DNA of 64,000 bases. Source: Takakia lepidozioides (taxonomy: Eukaryota > Streptophyta > Takakiopsida > Takakiales > Takakiaceae). The stretch is from contig CM060732.1 of the NCBI GenBank assembly GCA_030704615.1, positions 78,599,053 through 78,663,052 of the forward strand. The letters are read 5' to 3'. Below, in pieces: positions 12,001 through 22,159 of this stretch. The position numbers and the translations under genes are program-made. The notes under the pieces were generated by a model. It was not told where the DNA came from. It did not search any database and saw only the letters and a program-made list of their open reading frames with translations. Each line of letters starts with the position of its first letter. Position 1 is the first letter of the stretch.

Positions 12001-15000
12001 GAGGGTGAGAGTCAGAAGAAGCAAAAGCAGCAGAGTCTCAAACTACTGGATAAGAGTAAACAAGTGGCTTATGAGAAGGAACTAGATGCACCACATAAGA
12101 AAGATCTCAGTATGACCAACTACCAAGTGAAGAGGAATGAAGAGGAGATTGTACAAGAGGAGTTTGAGGAGAGAGAGAAGCAAACAAGGGAATTGCAAGA
12201 GAAAATTCAGGAGATTGAGGGACGATACAGTAGATTACAAGCGGAATATCAAGAGAGTAGGGAAGAGGGAAGAAATTACCACAAGGAGAATCAGGAGGGT
12301 GAGAGTCAGAAGAAGCAAAAGCAGCATAGTCTCAAACTACTGGATAAGAGTAAACAAGTGGCTTATGAGAAGGAACTAGATGCACCACATAAGAAAGAGC
12401 ACAGTATGACCAACTACCAAGTGAAGAGGAATGAAGAGGAGATTGTGCAGAAGAAACAATCTTTGACGTTTCATGATGAGGCTGCAAACAGAGAAGTGAA
12501 GAGAATGCAAGACTTGATTGAGGAGAGGGATGAATTTAACAAGGATTGGCAAGAGAGGAACAACGAGGGAGGAAAACGAAACAGTCATATATCAGGGGAT
12601 AGTTACGAGGTAGGTGGGAGCCAGCCTAACAATGCAATGCAAAGCAGGGGGAGTTCTCTCCTTGACAGATCCCTGTCTGTAAGAGACCCCTTTCTCTACC
12701 TGGCAAAGCCAAGCAACAAGGTTGAGCCTCCTCTTGTTGGAATAGCCAAAAGAGAGAGTAGCAACATGAGGAAGAACATGGAGAAGGAGAAGCAAAGTAG
12801 GATCAGGCTAGAAAGGGCCAAGGCCATAGCCGACCTTGAGAAAAATCTCAGTGGTATGATGGGGCACCCTGGAGCAAGGTGAGGCTTGACAGGCATCAGA
12901 AGGGAAAGGAGAGCACGTCTACGCTTGTATTTTATCCAGCCGTAATACCCATTAGCAGGTGAGGTAATTCTACCCCTCTACGTGGTATCTATTCAGGCAC
13001 TAGTTGGTAGTGATTAGATGAATCAAACACAAATGCATGTGGCTTTTCGCAGGGGCTGGGTACCTGAGTCTTTCGAGGCCAAAAATGAGTTGGTCCTTCT
13101 TACCACTGGAGCGGTCATCTCAACTGCAGCATGTGAAGTACAGCAAACAGTAGGAAAGCACTCGAGTCTGGTTGACTCTGCCTTTCCTCATAAGCAGCAA
13201 CCCTACAATCTGGTTTCAGATAATGGTATGCTGCAAGTACAGTGTTGTTCTGTGCACATGTTCTACTTGATTGAAAACTTAAGGTTCATTAACAAGGTGA
13301 CATCTTATTTGGATATTGTCACCCTGCAATTCCCAAAGCAGGCACTAGATGGCTGCAGTTCGAGATGGGTTCAGCACTTTTGTTTGTCTCTGTATCCCAG
13401 TTTGATGTGGATCACATAACCTAATACTGTTATGGTTGTTTACAATAACCCTTCAGGTGAGCTGCAACTTTTGAAGAACAATGTACACAGGCTTGCACAT
13501 ATGTTTCATGAACAAGAGAGCAAGCTCAAGAATTTCAAACTAGCTAATCAGAGTACAGTGGGCAATGAGATACAGCTGCTGGATTGGCATGATGTCTACA
13601 TTAGCCTCCTTAACGACACGAGCTGCCAGCTTGGTGGTCATTGCCCAAAGCCTCCGACCGTTTCTTGTGAGGTCTGTTTGTGTCCCCACATGGACTGTAT
13701 GTGCCGTCTCTTCTTGTGGCCGTCTTTTTTTGTCATGGCAACCATACAACAGGAAAAGAACAACAACAAAGATGTACTGTTGGCACGCCTCTCTGCCGCC
13801 CTTCGGGATCCAGAGAGCCTGAAAGCCTCTCTTACAGCAGCTCAAATGCAAATTGCTGAGAGGGAGCATGCTAACCTAATGTTGGAGCAAAAGCTGGAGG
13901 CCGAAAGCCAGTACTTGGCCAAGATGCTAAAAGACCATGCTGAGGAGCTCCAAAGGAAGGAGAAGACGTTGAACTATGCTCAGCAACTCAATCAGCAGCT
14001 GGGTGATGACATGTCCAAGACTGAGTCCACCTTGGCTGAGTTGAGGTCACGCTATAAAGGACTGGTGGCTTCTTTGGAGAGTCAGTTAAAAGAAGCAAGA
14101 AATGAAGTGAGGATTTTTTCCTTTCCTCATCTTCTGGTGGTTCTATGTCCACGACAACGTTGATTTGATGTGGTGTCTGTTCTATTCTCTGGGCGTTATT
14201 GATTTAATTTTTTTCTCCGGGCTGCTTGGTGAGGGTCCGATTCTTGTATCTTTCTTTCTTTTATCTCCTAATTTCTTTGAGCTTCCTTTCCTTCGCTTTC
14301 CTTTCATTGCTCACTGTCCTCTCTACTATGAATCCGGGCCAGTACTACTGTCTATTTTGAGACACCCACTCCCTGACATTGCAGAGATGTGTGGCATATT
14401 ATCAGCATAAGGCTCTCCACCTTGTAGAAATTGAATCGTTGTTTTTGGGCTGCTTGTTGGGGCCCCTTTTCTCAGGAGGGGCCCCAACAGGAGGGATCTC
14501 AGGAGGGAATGGAAAGTGAAGAGCGTTTCTTCTTCCACCTATGAGATCTGTGGGAGATAATATTGTCTATTCCGAGATAACCAATCTCTCACAGAGGTGT
14601 TCCCGTATGAAGAAATGCTTAGCAGCATGTCTGCATGAGGCGTTGACTCTTAGGCAATCCTTTCATCTTTGGTTGTTTCTGGGCTGCTTGTGGAGGCCCC
14701 AACTCTCTTGCTTGTTTCATGCTTTCTCTTGTCTCACAAGCTCTTTGAGCTTTCTGCAGAGGTTATGAAGTATCGTTCATTCCCTTTCTCTTTCTTGTTT
14801 CATGCTTTCTCTTGTCCCATAAGCTCTTGAGCTTTCTGCAGACGTTATAAACTATCATTTCATTTGTTTCTTCTTGCCTTTTCCTGGTGTGCATGTATGG
14901 TATGGTACCCCCTACGTCAGGCGGTCAGATTTGCCACCACCACAGGCTTTCTGGCAGAAGTGCTCTCTATGCCACAGAGTGCAAGGTGGTGCCCCTTGAA

Positions 15001-16457
15001 GATTGACAGGGTGTGTGGTAGGTGGTGGGCTTACAGGACAGAATAAAAGGGTTGAGAGAGGAACTTGCAGTAAGCCAGTCTAGGGCAGCAGGTTTAGAGG
15101 AAGCCTTTGATGAGAAAGAGATGGAGATGCAAGACATGACGCGGAGGATGGCAGCTATCCAACATGAGACAGATGCAACAACCCTGGAGAAGTTTGAGGT
15201 AGTCAAGAGACTGCAGGAAGTGCAACAGAAGGCAGAGGAGCAGCAGGAGCGCTTGTTGGAGCTTATGAGCATTAATGAGGAGCTTCTTGCGTTTTCTGAG
15301 AACAAAGAAACTGAGGTGTTAACGCTGTCCTTGTAAAGAATGTGACATAGGCAGGGTTTCCCTTCCTTGTTGGCCAGATACTGCTGTTCCGATGAAACAC
15401 AGGAATCCAAGCCCATGTAGCTTAGTCCTCAGAATTTCTGTTCGCTTCTGTGCTTTTCTGCCTGCGCTTATCTGCCTAAGCTTGAACCTGCAATTTGTAA
15501 ATTAAATGTGGTATGGTTTAAGTTGCAATTGTATAGGAATGTGTGCTACATGGGTCATCTTCCATTTAAGGCTACTCGGGCAGGATTTGGTCAAATTAAG
15601 GAATGGGGATCCAACACACACCCCAAAAGGTGTTGGGGTGGCGTATGTTTATTATATCAACCTGAGATCCACTGTTTCATTGTAGATCGCAGTGGCATAG
15701 ACTGCTATCTACATAAGAAGCAGGCAGCAGATATGTCTGAGTATGTGCCATGTGTTCTGATGAGACTAAGCTGCTAAGAAATGAGGTCGCCACTGCGTTG
15801 CACCCACAGTGTCCAATGTACTCTGCTGAGTCCATTGTCCACTACCATGACATGACGCTGGGGTTGCAGGTGACAAAGTTGGACAAGGAGGTTGAAATAT
15901 TGAAACAAGTGCTAAACCAAAAATCAGGAGATAGCAGCCATATTTTGCAGGAGCTAGCTGAGGCTGTGAAGCAAGTGAATTCTCTCAAGAAAGAGGGGGA
16001 CCAAGACAGATTGTGCATCAAGTTCCTGCAATCCAAACTGGACGATACAGGGTATGAATTAGCCTCACGAGAACAAGCTTTGGAGCGACTCACACAGCAT
16101 CTGGCATCCACAATTGAAGGACAGGATTTGATCGTGCAGGAGAAAGAGCAGCTGCACTTGTCACTAGATAATGTGAACTACAAGCAGTATCGCATGGATA
16201 ATCAAGTCCGAAAATCCAAAATGATCATACAAGACCTGGAAGAGAAATTGAGTTCAATGGAACTTGAGGTATCAAGAGCAAGGATGGAGATGGTAGAAAT
16301 GAAAGCAAAAGGACATGAGGCTTTGGTGATTTGGAAAGAGGCTGGGGACATGCAGAGTAGAGTCCAGCAATTGGAGGAGGAAATTATGGAAAAAGAGGGC
16401 CAGATATCCATTCTCAAAAGCTCCTTCCCAGGGGAATTGGAGTCTTCCTCTTATTAG
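3001..16457 (+). CDS. Large multi-exon coiled-coil, repeat-rich protein (unidentified)
   Basis: A spliced plus-strand gene. Exons I can support: 3001-~3308, 3490-3825, 4331-4693, 5164-5508, 5942-7558, 8180-9787, 10614-11074, ~11572-12878, 13053-13225, 13457-13557, 13753-14106, 15037-15315 and 15870-16457 (TAG stop). AG/GT borders and codon phase agree at most junctions, for example phase 2 into phase 2 at 12878/13053 and phase 1 at 13225/13457. The acceptor near 11572 and the donor near 3309 are unclear. The product exceeds 1,900 residues. It starts with a serine-rich stretch, then tandem ~115-residue modules, a low-complexity middle, and ends in long heptad-like Glu/Lys/Gln-rich coiled coils. 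There is no signal peptide or membrane segment in the parts seen. I recognise no family. The makeup would suit a cytoskeletal, centrosomal or motility scaffold, but that is inference. The start codon is not found. Confidence 0.75.
3490..5508 (+). CDS. Three tandem duplicated exon modules (~112-121 aa each)
   Basis: Exons 3490-3825 (112 codons), 4331-4693 (121) and 5164-5508 (115) are all phase 0 at both ends and share one plan. Each opens with (A/N)AEE-R/K-L followed by LLDER, HARF and ELE motifs, then an LQxLL stretch with a KxxHE motif. Each closes with IAAEEKA and EASAK directly before the donor. The exon ending near 3308 carries only the closing AAEEKA part, and the exon at 5942 carries only the opening part (VADKKLDTLLDAR). 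This is the pattern left by repeated duplication of a symmetrical exon. The modules are predicted to be helical and charged. Function is unknown. Confidence 0.75.
5942..7558 (+). CDS. Long 539-codon exon of the coiled-coil gene
   Basis: This exon has an acceptor at ..ctctag before 5942, a donor after 7558 (cacag/gtgaga), and is phase 0 at both ends. It opens with a degenerate copy of the upstream module (VADKKLDTLLDAR). A long Ser/Pro/Glu-rich, probably disordered stretch follows, then a helical region near the end (ALRTLQDETLKVAKAG, a stretch around residue 400-450, and EIGKLRVEIKKLTAKIAWLEE) that looks like a coiled coil. No catalytic motif is visible. Confidence 0.7.
7559..8179 (+). other. 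Intron of the coiled-coil gene
   Basis: It begins gtgaga and ends in ..caaag before the exon at 8180. Minus-strand open frames here lack any recognisable content. Nothing else is seen. Confidence 0.5.
8180..9787 (+). CDS. 536-codon exon with degenerate FFSPEQ repeats
   Basis: The exon is phase 0 at both ends (aaag acceptor before 8180, donor cagg-type at ..caaag/gttagc). It encodes about seven degenerate repeats of roughly 60-75 residues. Each carries a core like FFSPEQGAEFLH, then ARNSLKPDVPVT, then PEGNxSSLGASATExENQGQ. The first copies are the most eroded. The C-terminal part turns basic (KIRQSLLRKMRRSK). Frame is kept despite strong repeat drift, which argues for selection on the protein. 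I do not recognise the repeat. Confidence 0.7.
9788..10613 (+). other. Intron of the coiled-coil gene (826 bp)
   Basis: It is bounded by gttagc at the donor and ..gtggcag at the acceptor. The open frame at 10292-10501 is hydrophobic but has no start context or family match and lies inside the intron. Confidence 0.5.
10614..11074 (+). CDS. Acidic exon of the coiled-coil gene
   Basis: Acceptor ..ttgtggcag before 10614; donor after gcag at 11074 (gtaacc); ends in phase 2. It encodes about 153 residues rich in Glu, Ser and Thr with no recognisable domain. The following acceptor is unclear: the next coding exon's frame at 11572 does not join cleanly with the AG sites I can see, so a small exon or a missed acceptor is possible. 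Confidence 0.6.
11572..12878 (+). CDS. Coiled-coil exon with a 98-codon tandem duplication
   Basis: The exon is highly charged and encodes continuous heptad-like helix. It contains an in-frame tandem duplication with a 294-bp period: the phrase tgaggagaga at 11871 recurs at 12165, and the copies run to about 12,455 with only a handful of substitutions. Each unit starts FEEREKQTRELQEKIQ and ends near QVKRNEEEIVQ. The 5' border is uncertain; the donor lies after 12878 (ggagcaag/gtgagg, phase 2). Near-identity of the copies implies a recent duplication that kept the heptad register. Confidence 0.7.
13053..14106 (+). CDS. Three exons of the coiled-coil gene
   Basis: Exons 13053-13225, 13457-13557 and 13753-14106 join with consistent phases (2, 1, 0). 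The middle exon starts GELQLLKNNVHRL. The last encodes a 118-residue helical stretch (EKNNNKDVLLARLSAAL onward, ending LESQLKEARNE), a clear coiled coil. The ~195-bp intron between the last two has an open frame with several Cys residues, but its splice borders are good, so I treat it as intron. Confidence 0.65.
14107..15036 (+). repeat. Intron with local direct repeats
   Basis: The intron between exons ending at 14106 and starting at 15037 holds several local repeats. The phrase gggctgcttg with following g/c-rich text occurs near 14221, 14451 and 14691. A ~90-bp unit (ttgtttcatgctttctcttg to tttctgcagaggttatgaa) is repeated in tandem around 14,715-14,767 and 14,805-14,850. No coding function is seen. 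Confidence 0.55.
15037..15315 (+). CDS. 93-codon coiled-coil exon
   Basis: Acceptor ..cttacag before 15037, donor after actgag at 15315; phase 0 on both sides. It encodes DRIKGLREELAVSQSRAAGL followed by Glu/Gln/Lys-rich helix to FSENKETE. It fits the frame of the next exon at 15870. Confidence 0.65.
15870..16457 (+). CDS. Last exon of the coiled-coil gene
   Basis: Acceptor ..gggttgcag before 15870; reads 195 codons and stops at TAG 16455-16457. It is almost entirely heptad-like helix (VTKLDKEVEILKQVLNQK at the start, QSRVQQLEEEIMEKEGQI near the end), closing in FPGELESSSY. The same frame and charge pattern as the upstream exons support it as the 3' end of that gene. Confidence 0.7.
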   Translation: MTKLDKEVEILKQVLNQKSGDSSHILQELAEAVKQVNSLKKEGDQDRLCIKFLQSKLDDTGYELASREQALERLTQHLASTIEGQDLIVQEKEQLHLSLDNVNYKQYRMDNQVRKSKMIIQDLEEKLSSMELEVSRARMEMVEMKAKGHEALVIWKEAGDMQSRVQQLEEEIMEKEGQISILKSSFPGELESSSY

Positions 16458-17920
16458 CACAGTGCCTCTATTCCTGTTTGTGTTCAGCCACCAATCATGT
16501 ACAGACTGTTGACAAAGTCTCCATGAGTACCTGCATTGCTGAATAGGTTTAGAATGTGGGGAGGATTTCAGTGTACCACAGGAGCAGGTTATGAAGTACG
16601 TGGATGCCAAATTGGCAGTAACAGTAAGAAACCCATTGGTGTTTTGCAGTCCATCAGCAACTCAGAACAGGTGGGGACTACGGGATGCACACAAAGTACT
16701 TGCACAGCAGATGTGCAAGGTACATAGACTAATCCCTTGTTAGTATGACGGAGCAAACTGTGTGCGGGATTGTAATGCCCAAGCCGCTTGCTGATGCTGA
16801 AGAGATCCAAGTACAGGCAAGTGAAGATACTGGTTTGCCCTCATCTTGTTTTTGTCCTGACCCGTGCCATGCTTCTCTGCTGGACCACCTGTGAGCAAGC
16901 AACAGGCGACAAGGTGTGCATCTTTCACTTCGGACCAGAATGTGCAGTATTTCAGCATATGTTCAAAAAGTTTGGATATTTTATGGATGTTCATGTGATC
17001 CAATCTTTTGTCCAAGTTCTGTCTATTGGGAAGCATGAATACAGCAAACCATCCTCGCTATCTTCCTATTACCTGCACAGGTTGTGGGGATAGTGGTTCA
17101 CACTTAAGAAGATTTCTGGTTGCAGACTGCAGTTTACTTGCCTACCTCTGCTCACTCCAGAGCATGTAGATCTTTGTATGACAGTGGGGGTGGTGTTTAC
17201 TTGCCTTGACTCTTATTACTGGGAGCATCTAGAAACAAAATAATTTTCATGTGAGGGATATATTGCTAGGAAGGAGCTTCATGTTCAACACAAATTGACG
17301 AATTGTGTCTGGGTGTAAGGAAGATGAATGTGGTTTCTACCCAGATGGCTGCAAGGTAAGCCAAATTCACCGGAGAGGATGGTCACCATTTACCCTTACA
17401 GTGACTTCTACTCTTTGAAGCTACCTAATGCATTACCCTCCTTGGTGCCGATATGCAAGAGAGGAGATAACAAAAGAAAAACTTGAAAATTGAGGACCAA
17501 GTCCCCATCCTCCCAAAGTACCAGGTTGAGCTAAATGTCTTCAAACACTTTTGCTTTAGTGACTGTCGCTCCGCATTCAGGTTTCCCTGCGTCTTACCAC
17601 CACATTTGCATATCCAGGGCTAAATAGAAGATGTGAGAGTGCCTCAAAGCTATGCACTGTGACCCCCTTGCAATCTCACCTTGATGTTGACTGTCAACAA
17701 CTGTTTTATGGAAGGAAGACATTGTGTCAGGAATGATTAAAACTGGCCCATGCCCCATGTCTTGCACATCAGCATCTTGTAAAATAAAAAGCTGAGGCCA
17801 GAGATGGGTATATAAAGCTTTCACAACTATTAACGATCCTATAGCCTACATTAACCAATCTGATATCCCGTTGTCAATCAGTATCTTACTGTCAAGCTGT
17901 CCACAGCTTGGTCACTAACT

Positions 17921-17974
<54 letters not shown>
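16458..17974. other. Intergenic or 3' region, no gene seen
   Basis: About 1.5 kb with only short frames. It probably includes the 3' UTR of the coiled-coil gene. It ends in the CT microsatellite from 17,922. Confidence 0.5.

Positions 17975-17978
<4 letters not shown>
17922..17978. repeat. (CT)n microsatellite
   Basis: An uninterrupted CT dinucleotide run of about 57 bp that abuts the 5' target duplication of the first LINE copy. Confidence 0.95.
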
Positions 17979-17980
<2 letters not shown>

Positions 17981-17989
17981 GACGAGTCC
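17975..17989. repeat. Target-site duplication, left, LINE copy 1
   Basis: tctcatgacgagtcc recurs exactly at 20597-20611 on the other side of the LINE. The first three bases overlap the CT run or LINE end, so the true length is 12-15 bp. Confidence 0.85.
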
Positions 17990-20596
17990 TCCGTGGCTGA
18001 CAAGATCATTGGGAGGAAACTAATTGTCTGCGGTAGAGCAGTTAATTGGTGGACTAATGAGATTAAACTCAAGATAGCTGGGAGACGAGCCCTCTATAAA
18101 GAGTGCTGCAATTTGGAAACCAACAGAGAATTGTGGGCGAGGTACTACCAGCTCCGTAAAGATATCAATCAGCTTGTTAGGTCTCAGAAGAAATTATACT
18201 GGGACAAGTTATACAGTGAAATAAACTCAAACCACCATGGTGGTAATGACAAGAAATTCTGGTTGGCCCTTCAACGTTTGTACAAGCCGAAAAACGGTCA
18301 GCAAGTACAAGCGCTGAAGACTACTAAAGGTGCAGTGGTGACTTCATCGGTTGACATTGTCAAAACCTTTGAAACTCACTACAGTATCCTTGGCAGAACT
18401 TCTAGGTCTAACAGTGAGGGGTCTTCTGCTGAATGGAGGGACACAGTTGGAAAAACTGTTCCTATGATTCAAAACAGCCCTGATGAACTGGAGTATATTT
18501 CAATGGCTTATAATGCTCCCATTAGTTCTTCTGAGATTGTGGAAGCAATTGAACAGTTAAATGGATATAAAGCTGGTGAACCTGATGGTATTGTCAACGA
18601 GCTTATCAAGCACGGTGGCGATCCCATGATAGAGGCCCTAGTTCTCCTCTTTAACCTTATCTGGAAGACTGAAATGATCCCCTTTCGCTGGCGACAGGGG
18701 GTCATTGTCAATATATACAAGAAGGGTGACAGAGAAGAACCGGGGACATCACGCTCCTCAATGCTGTTGGCAAGACATTCTGCAGAGTTATAAGTACTCG
18801 TCTTGAGGTTGATCTGGAGTCTAGAGGTTGTTTCCACGAAGGCCAAGCTGGCTTTCGGCGAAACAGGGGCTGTGTGGATCATATCTTCACTCTAAGCCAG
18901 ATTATCCAGGGAAGGAAAAAAGAAGGGAAACCCACTTATGTCTTTTTCCTGGATGTCAAAAAGGCTTATGACAAAGTGTGGAGAGATGGCCTATGGTTCC
19001 GCCTCTGGTCTTGTGGGATCAAGGGAAAGATGTGGAGAGTTGTCCACAACTTGTATGCTCACACCAAAAGCTGTGTCACTGTTAACGGACAGAAGTCCAA
19101 CTTCTTTGACATAGACCAAGGTGTAGCTCAAGGATGTACTCTCTCCCCTCTGCTCTTCAATGTTTTCATCAATCAACTCCTGGAGGATGTGGAAAGTGAG
19201 GGATTTGGGTTAAGGGTGGGTGATACCACCATACCAGCCCTTATGTTTGCGGATGACTTCGCAGGCATAGGGGAGACTCCAACCAATCTCCAGGAGTTGA
19301 TTGATTGCGCGAAGAGATACTTTGATCTTTGGGGGCTAGAGGCTAATGTCAGCAAATGTGCAGTGATAGCATTCAACAACAGAGGAGAGGGAGGAAGTGA
19401 TCTTAAGTGGCAGTGGGGTAGCCAAGAGATCCCGTTCCTCCCTTCCTACACTTACCTGGGCGTTGAGTTCTCCTCCAATTGTAATTGGGATGCACATATC
19501 CGGAAAGTTGTTCAAACTGGCAAGGGCAAAGCTCTGGGGCTCACTAAATTTTTCCACTGCAGAGGGGTCAACTCTGAGATTAAGAAAACCATGCTTTGTC
19601 GCGTTATTAGACCTGCCTTGGAGTACGGATCTGCTATATGGGTTGATAACTCCAACCAGGCTAAGTCTCTAGAATCCATTCAAGTGGGGGTGCTTAAGGA
19701 GTGTATGTCAGCATGCTCCAAAACAGCCAATGTGGCTGTTCGGGGTGAGTTTGGCATTCCGTCCTTAAGCTCCCGACGAGATGAATTCAAGGTCAGATGG
19801 TGGGGTCAGCTGCAACATATGCCCAACACCAGATATCCTAAGTTAATCGACTCTATATCTTGGAAACAGGACCGCCCTGTCAAACAGGCTAAGTCCTGGC
19901 AGAAGAGAGTAGAAGAGATCCTCAAGGACCTGGACCTGGATCTGCAAGTCTTGACCCTGCTGGATAAATCTGACTTAGAGGCTGTAGTGTCCTCAGCCAT
20001 GTCTGTTGCCATGAGATTGTCTGATGAAAATGAAGTTAGGCAAAAAACTTCCCTGAACTTGTTTCCAGTCAGTGACATGGGGGAGGACATCTTGGATGAC
20101 CTCAAGGGTCTACCCACTCTCGGCACTAGACTGAAATTTAAACTCAGGGCAGGAAGCCTACCTTTGAACAGCAAACAGAAGCAGAGAGGAAAGGGAGAGT
20201 GCAATTGCCCGTTGTGTGGGCAATCTGAAGACAGTATTCATTTTCTGATACACTGTCCGGGGTTCTCTCACCAAAGAGACGCTCTCTTCAAATCTATTAA
20301 GGGAATTGTGCCTGTACCCCCTGTTTACCAACTTTGAAAGTCTCGAGGCTGAGCCAAAAGCCCAGGCCCTCCTGAGGCCTAGTTTTTGGGCAAATCACAC
20401 ACAGCAGATTGATGCTTGTGTGAAGGGATTTCTAGAGGATATCTGGAAATCCCGGATTAATTCTTTATATGGAGGTAAGTCTTACTACCAATGTCAGCCC
20501 CTGACAGAGGTAGGTTCTGTCCCTTTTGTTCCCGCTCAAACTGGGCGCGGGGTCAATGGCCACAAGGCTACGGCAAACAACGTCTTATGAGTACAA
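17990..20596 (+). mobile_element. LINE-type non-LTR retrotransposon, copy 1 (5'-truncated)
   Basis: A 2.6-kb insertion between 12-15 bp direct repeats, the hallmark of target-primed reverse transcription. It contains the reverse transcriptase and C-terminal zinc finger of a non-LTR element but no recognisable endonuclease, so it is 5'-truncated. The 3' end (..tatgagtacaatct) is the same as in the second copy at 25,619 and has no obvious poly(A) tail. Confidence 0.85.
17993..20590 (+). pseudogene. LINE reverse transcriptase ORF, frameshifted
   Basis: Frame 17993-18741 carries the N-terminal part of the RT domain (YKAGEPDGIVNELI and GVIVNIYKKGDREEPG). A small deletion near 18,741, where family members have a short NYRG-type stretch, shifts the frame. 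The remainder, up to 20337, has the core RT motifs: FLDVKKAYDKVW, QGVAQGCTLSPLLFNVFINQ and the catalytic FADD. A C-terminal zinc finger of the form CPLCGQSEDSIHFLIHC lies at about 20,205-20,260. A one-base insertion near 20,316, relative to the other copy, cuts off the last ~90 residues. The element is dead in cis. Confidence 0.85.
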
Positions 20597-20611
20597 TCTC
20601 ATGACGAGTCC
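20597..20611. repeat. Target-site duplication, right, LINE copy 1
   Basis: Exact repeat of 17975-17989. Confidence 0.85.
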
Positions 20612-21367
20612 AGAGTACTTGACAAGCTGTGACCGTCTACAAGTTAGCCAGACGTCGGTGCACAACGTGACAAAAATTTCTCCACGGCAAACTCAACCAG
20701 ACACTCCAAAGCCCATCAGAAGAAGGCCTGCAGGCATTTCTCTACTCCCATGATCCTGCCCCACGGAGTTGCAGACTCCTTTCTGAGCGTAATGGATTGT
20801 CCAAAATGGCAGATATTGAACCCATCCACTGATCCAGATGGGTTCCTCTACCACCAGTTAAGTATAATGAAGACACCGTTGCTTTCTGCACATTAAGTAG
20901 GACTGTCATGTCATTGTTTGACACACAGCGCTGGGATGTGCTGTTTCGCATGAACAAGTGCTCTACTTTACCTACGGTTTCTCTCTAATCCTGCACATGC
21001 AGGCCTTGAGAGATGTACACTATTTCCCTGCTACTCGAAGGAAGTGCGTGGTCAAGCGCACTGAGCTGTGTGGACTGGAAGTGTCACAACCACATCCACT
21101 CCTCCAGATGGGTTCCACACAACCGACCACCATTAATCTCTGCACATTAAGTATGACCGGGACGTCACATTGCTCGACGTTCAGCGCTGGGATGTGCAAT
21201 CCTTCTTTCTATGGCCTCCTTCGCTCGCAGATCCCTCAAACACAAACTCATAGCCCAACCAACATGCCTCACTCCCACATCACATGCTACTCTATCTACT
21301 GAGGAGTCAGCTGATCTCTCCCAACAACAACCACATCCGCTGATCCAGATCGGTTTCTCGACCAGCA

Positions 21368-21400
<33 letters not shown>

Positions 21401-22159
21401 GCGCTTTGCCTGCTCCGTTCGGTGAGCATCAGATGTGTCCCGGAGCGACGATCTGACGCATGGTCAGACCACAATATCGTTTCTCAAGCGCACGAACAAA
21501 CACACAGTACAGGCGATGTGACACTTCGCCTACTCTATGGTCTTCCCTGTAAGCCATCTGTAAGCTTCTCAGCGCAGTCGAGCTTTATTAGGTTGCAAGC
21601 TTCCCCACGCCACAGGAGGGTTGGGATGTGAATAGAATATTCTTGAATTCCTCAGGTCGCTCGTCGACGTTGTTGTCGCGCACCTGACTAGCATCCACAT
21701 GGAAAGCGCATGATTGCCACGTTGCGTAGCTTTGCACATGAAGAACTACGTGTCTCTACAAACCTGGGAGTTGCTGGTCTGAATCTAGTCACGTTTGCTA
21801 CAAATCTGTGAAGAATGTGGAAGAATGTGATTTACATGTGATTTGTATTGCGCGCTAGGTTTCAGAATTGCCCGTGTAGTTGATTGATGCGTGCGTTTTT
21901 TCAATGCTGCAGGTGAAGGTAATAATTCTGCGGGCCCGGTTGTGATTCATTCGCTTGTGTGTGTGCGATTTTCAGTGAGCTGCGTGATTCCTCCAGTATT
22001 GAGTTTGAAATCCAGTTCGAGAAGATGGAGGAGAATAGAGGAGCGCAATTGTGCGATTCCCAGCTCCGCGGATCCTCTGATTCTTTGCTGAAGGGAGAGT
22101 TCTGGTTTTTGTGTGAGGGGTAATAAGTGAGAGTTCGTTGTTGAGCATTACAGCAGAAG
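20612..22159. repeat. Intergenic region with imperfect direct repeats and (CT)n
   Basis: A phrase running from ccagatgggttc through ctgcacattaagta to cagcgctgggatgtgc occurs around 20,830-20,945 and again around 21,105-21,200, with a third partial start near 21,342. A (CT)n run of about 35 bp lies at 21,364-21,398. No coding region is supported. The promoter and 5' UTR of the reductase gene should lie toward the right end. Confidence 0.5.

Noticed and set aside
13558-13752. Cys-rich stretch read through between two coiled-coil exons (CEVCLCPHMDCMCRLF), a possible zinc site
   Set aside because: It lies in a segment with usable donor and acceptor sites and a phase-0 join; its composition differs from the flanking coiled coil, so intron is the simpler reading.
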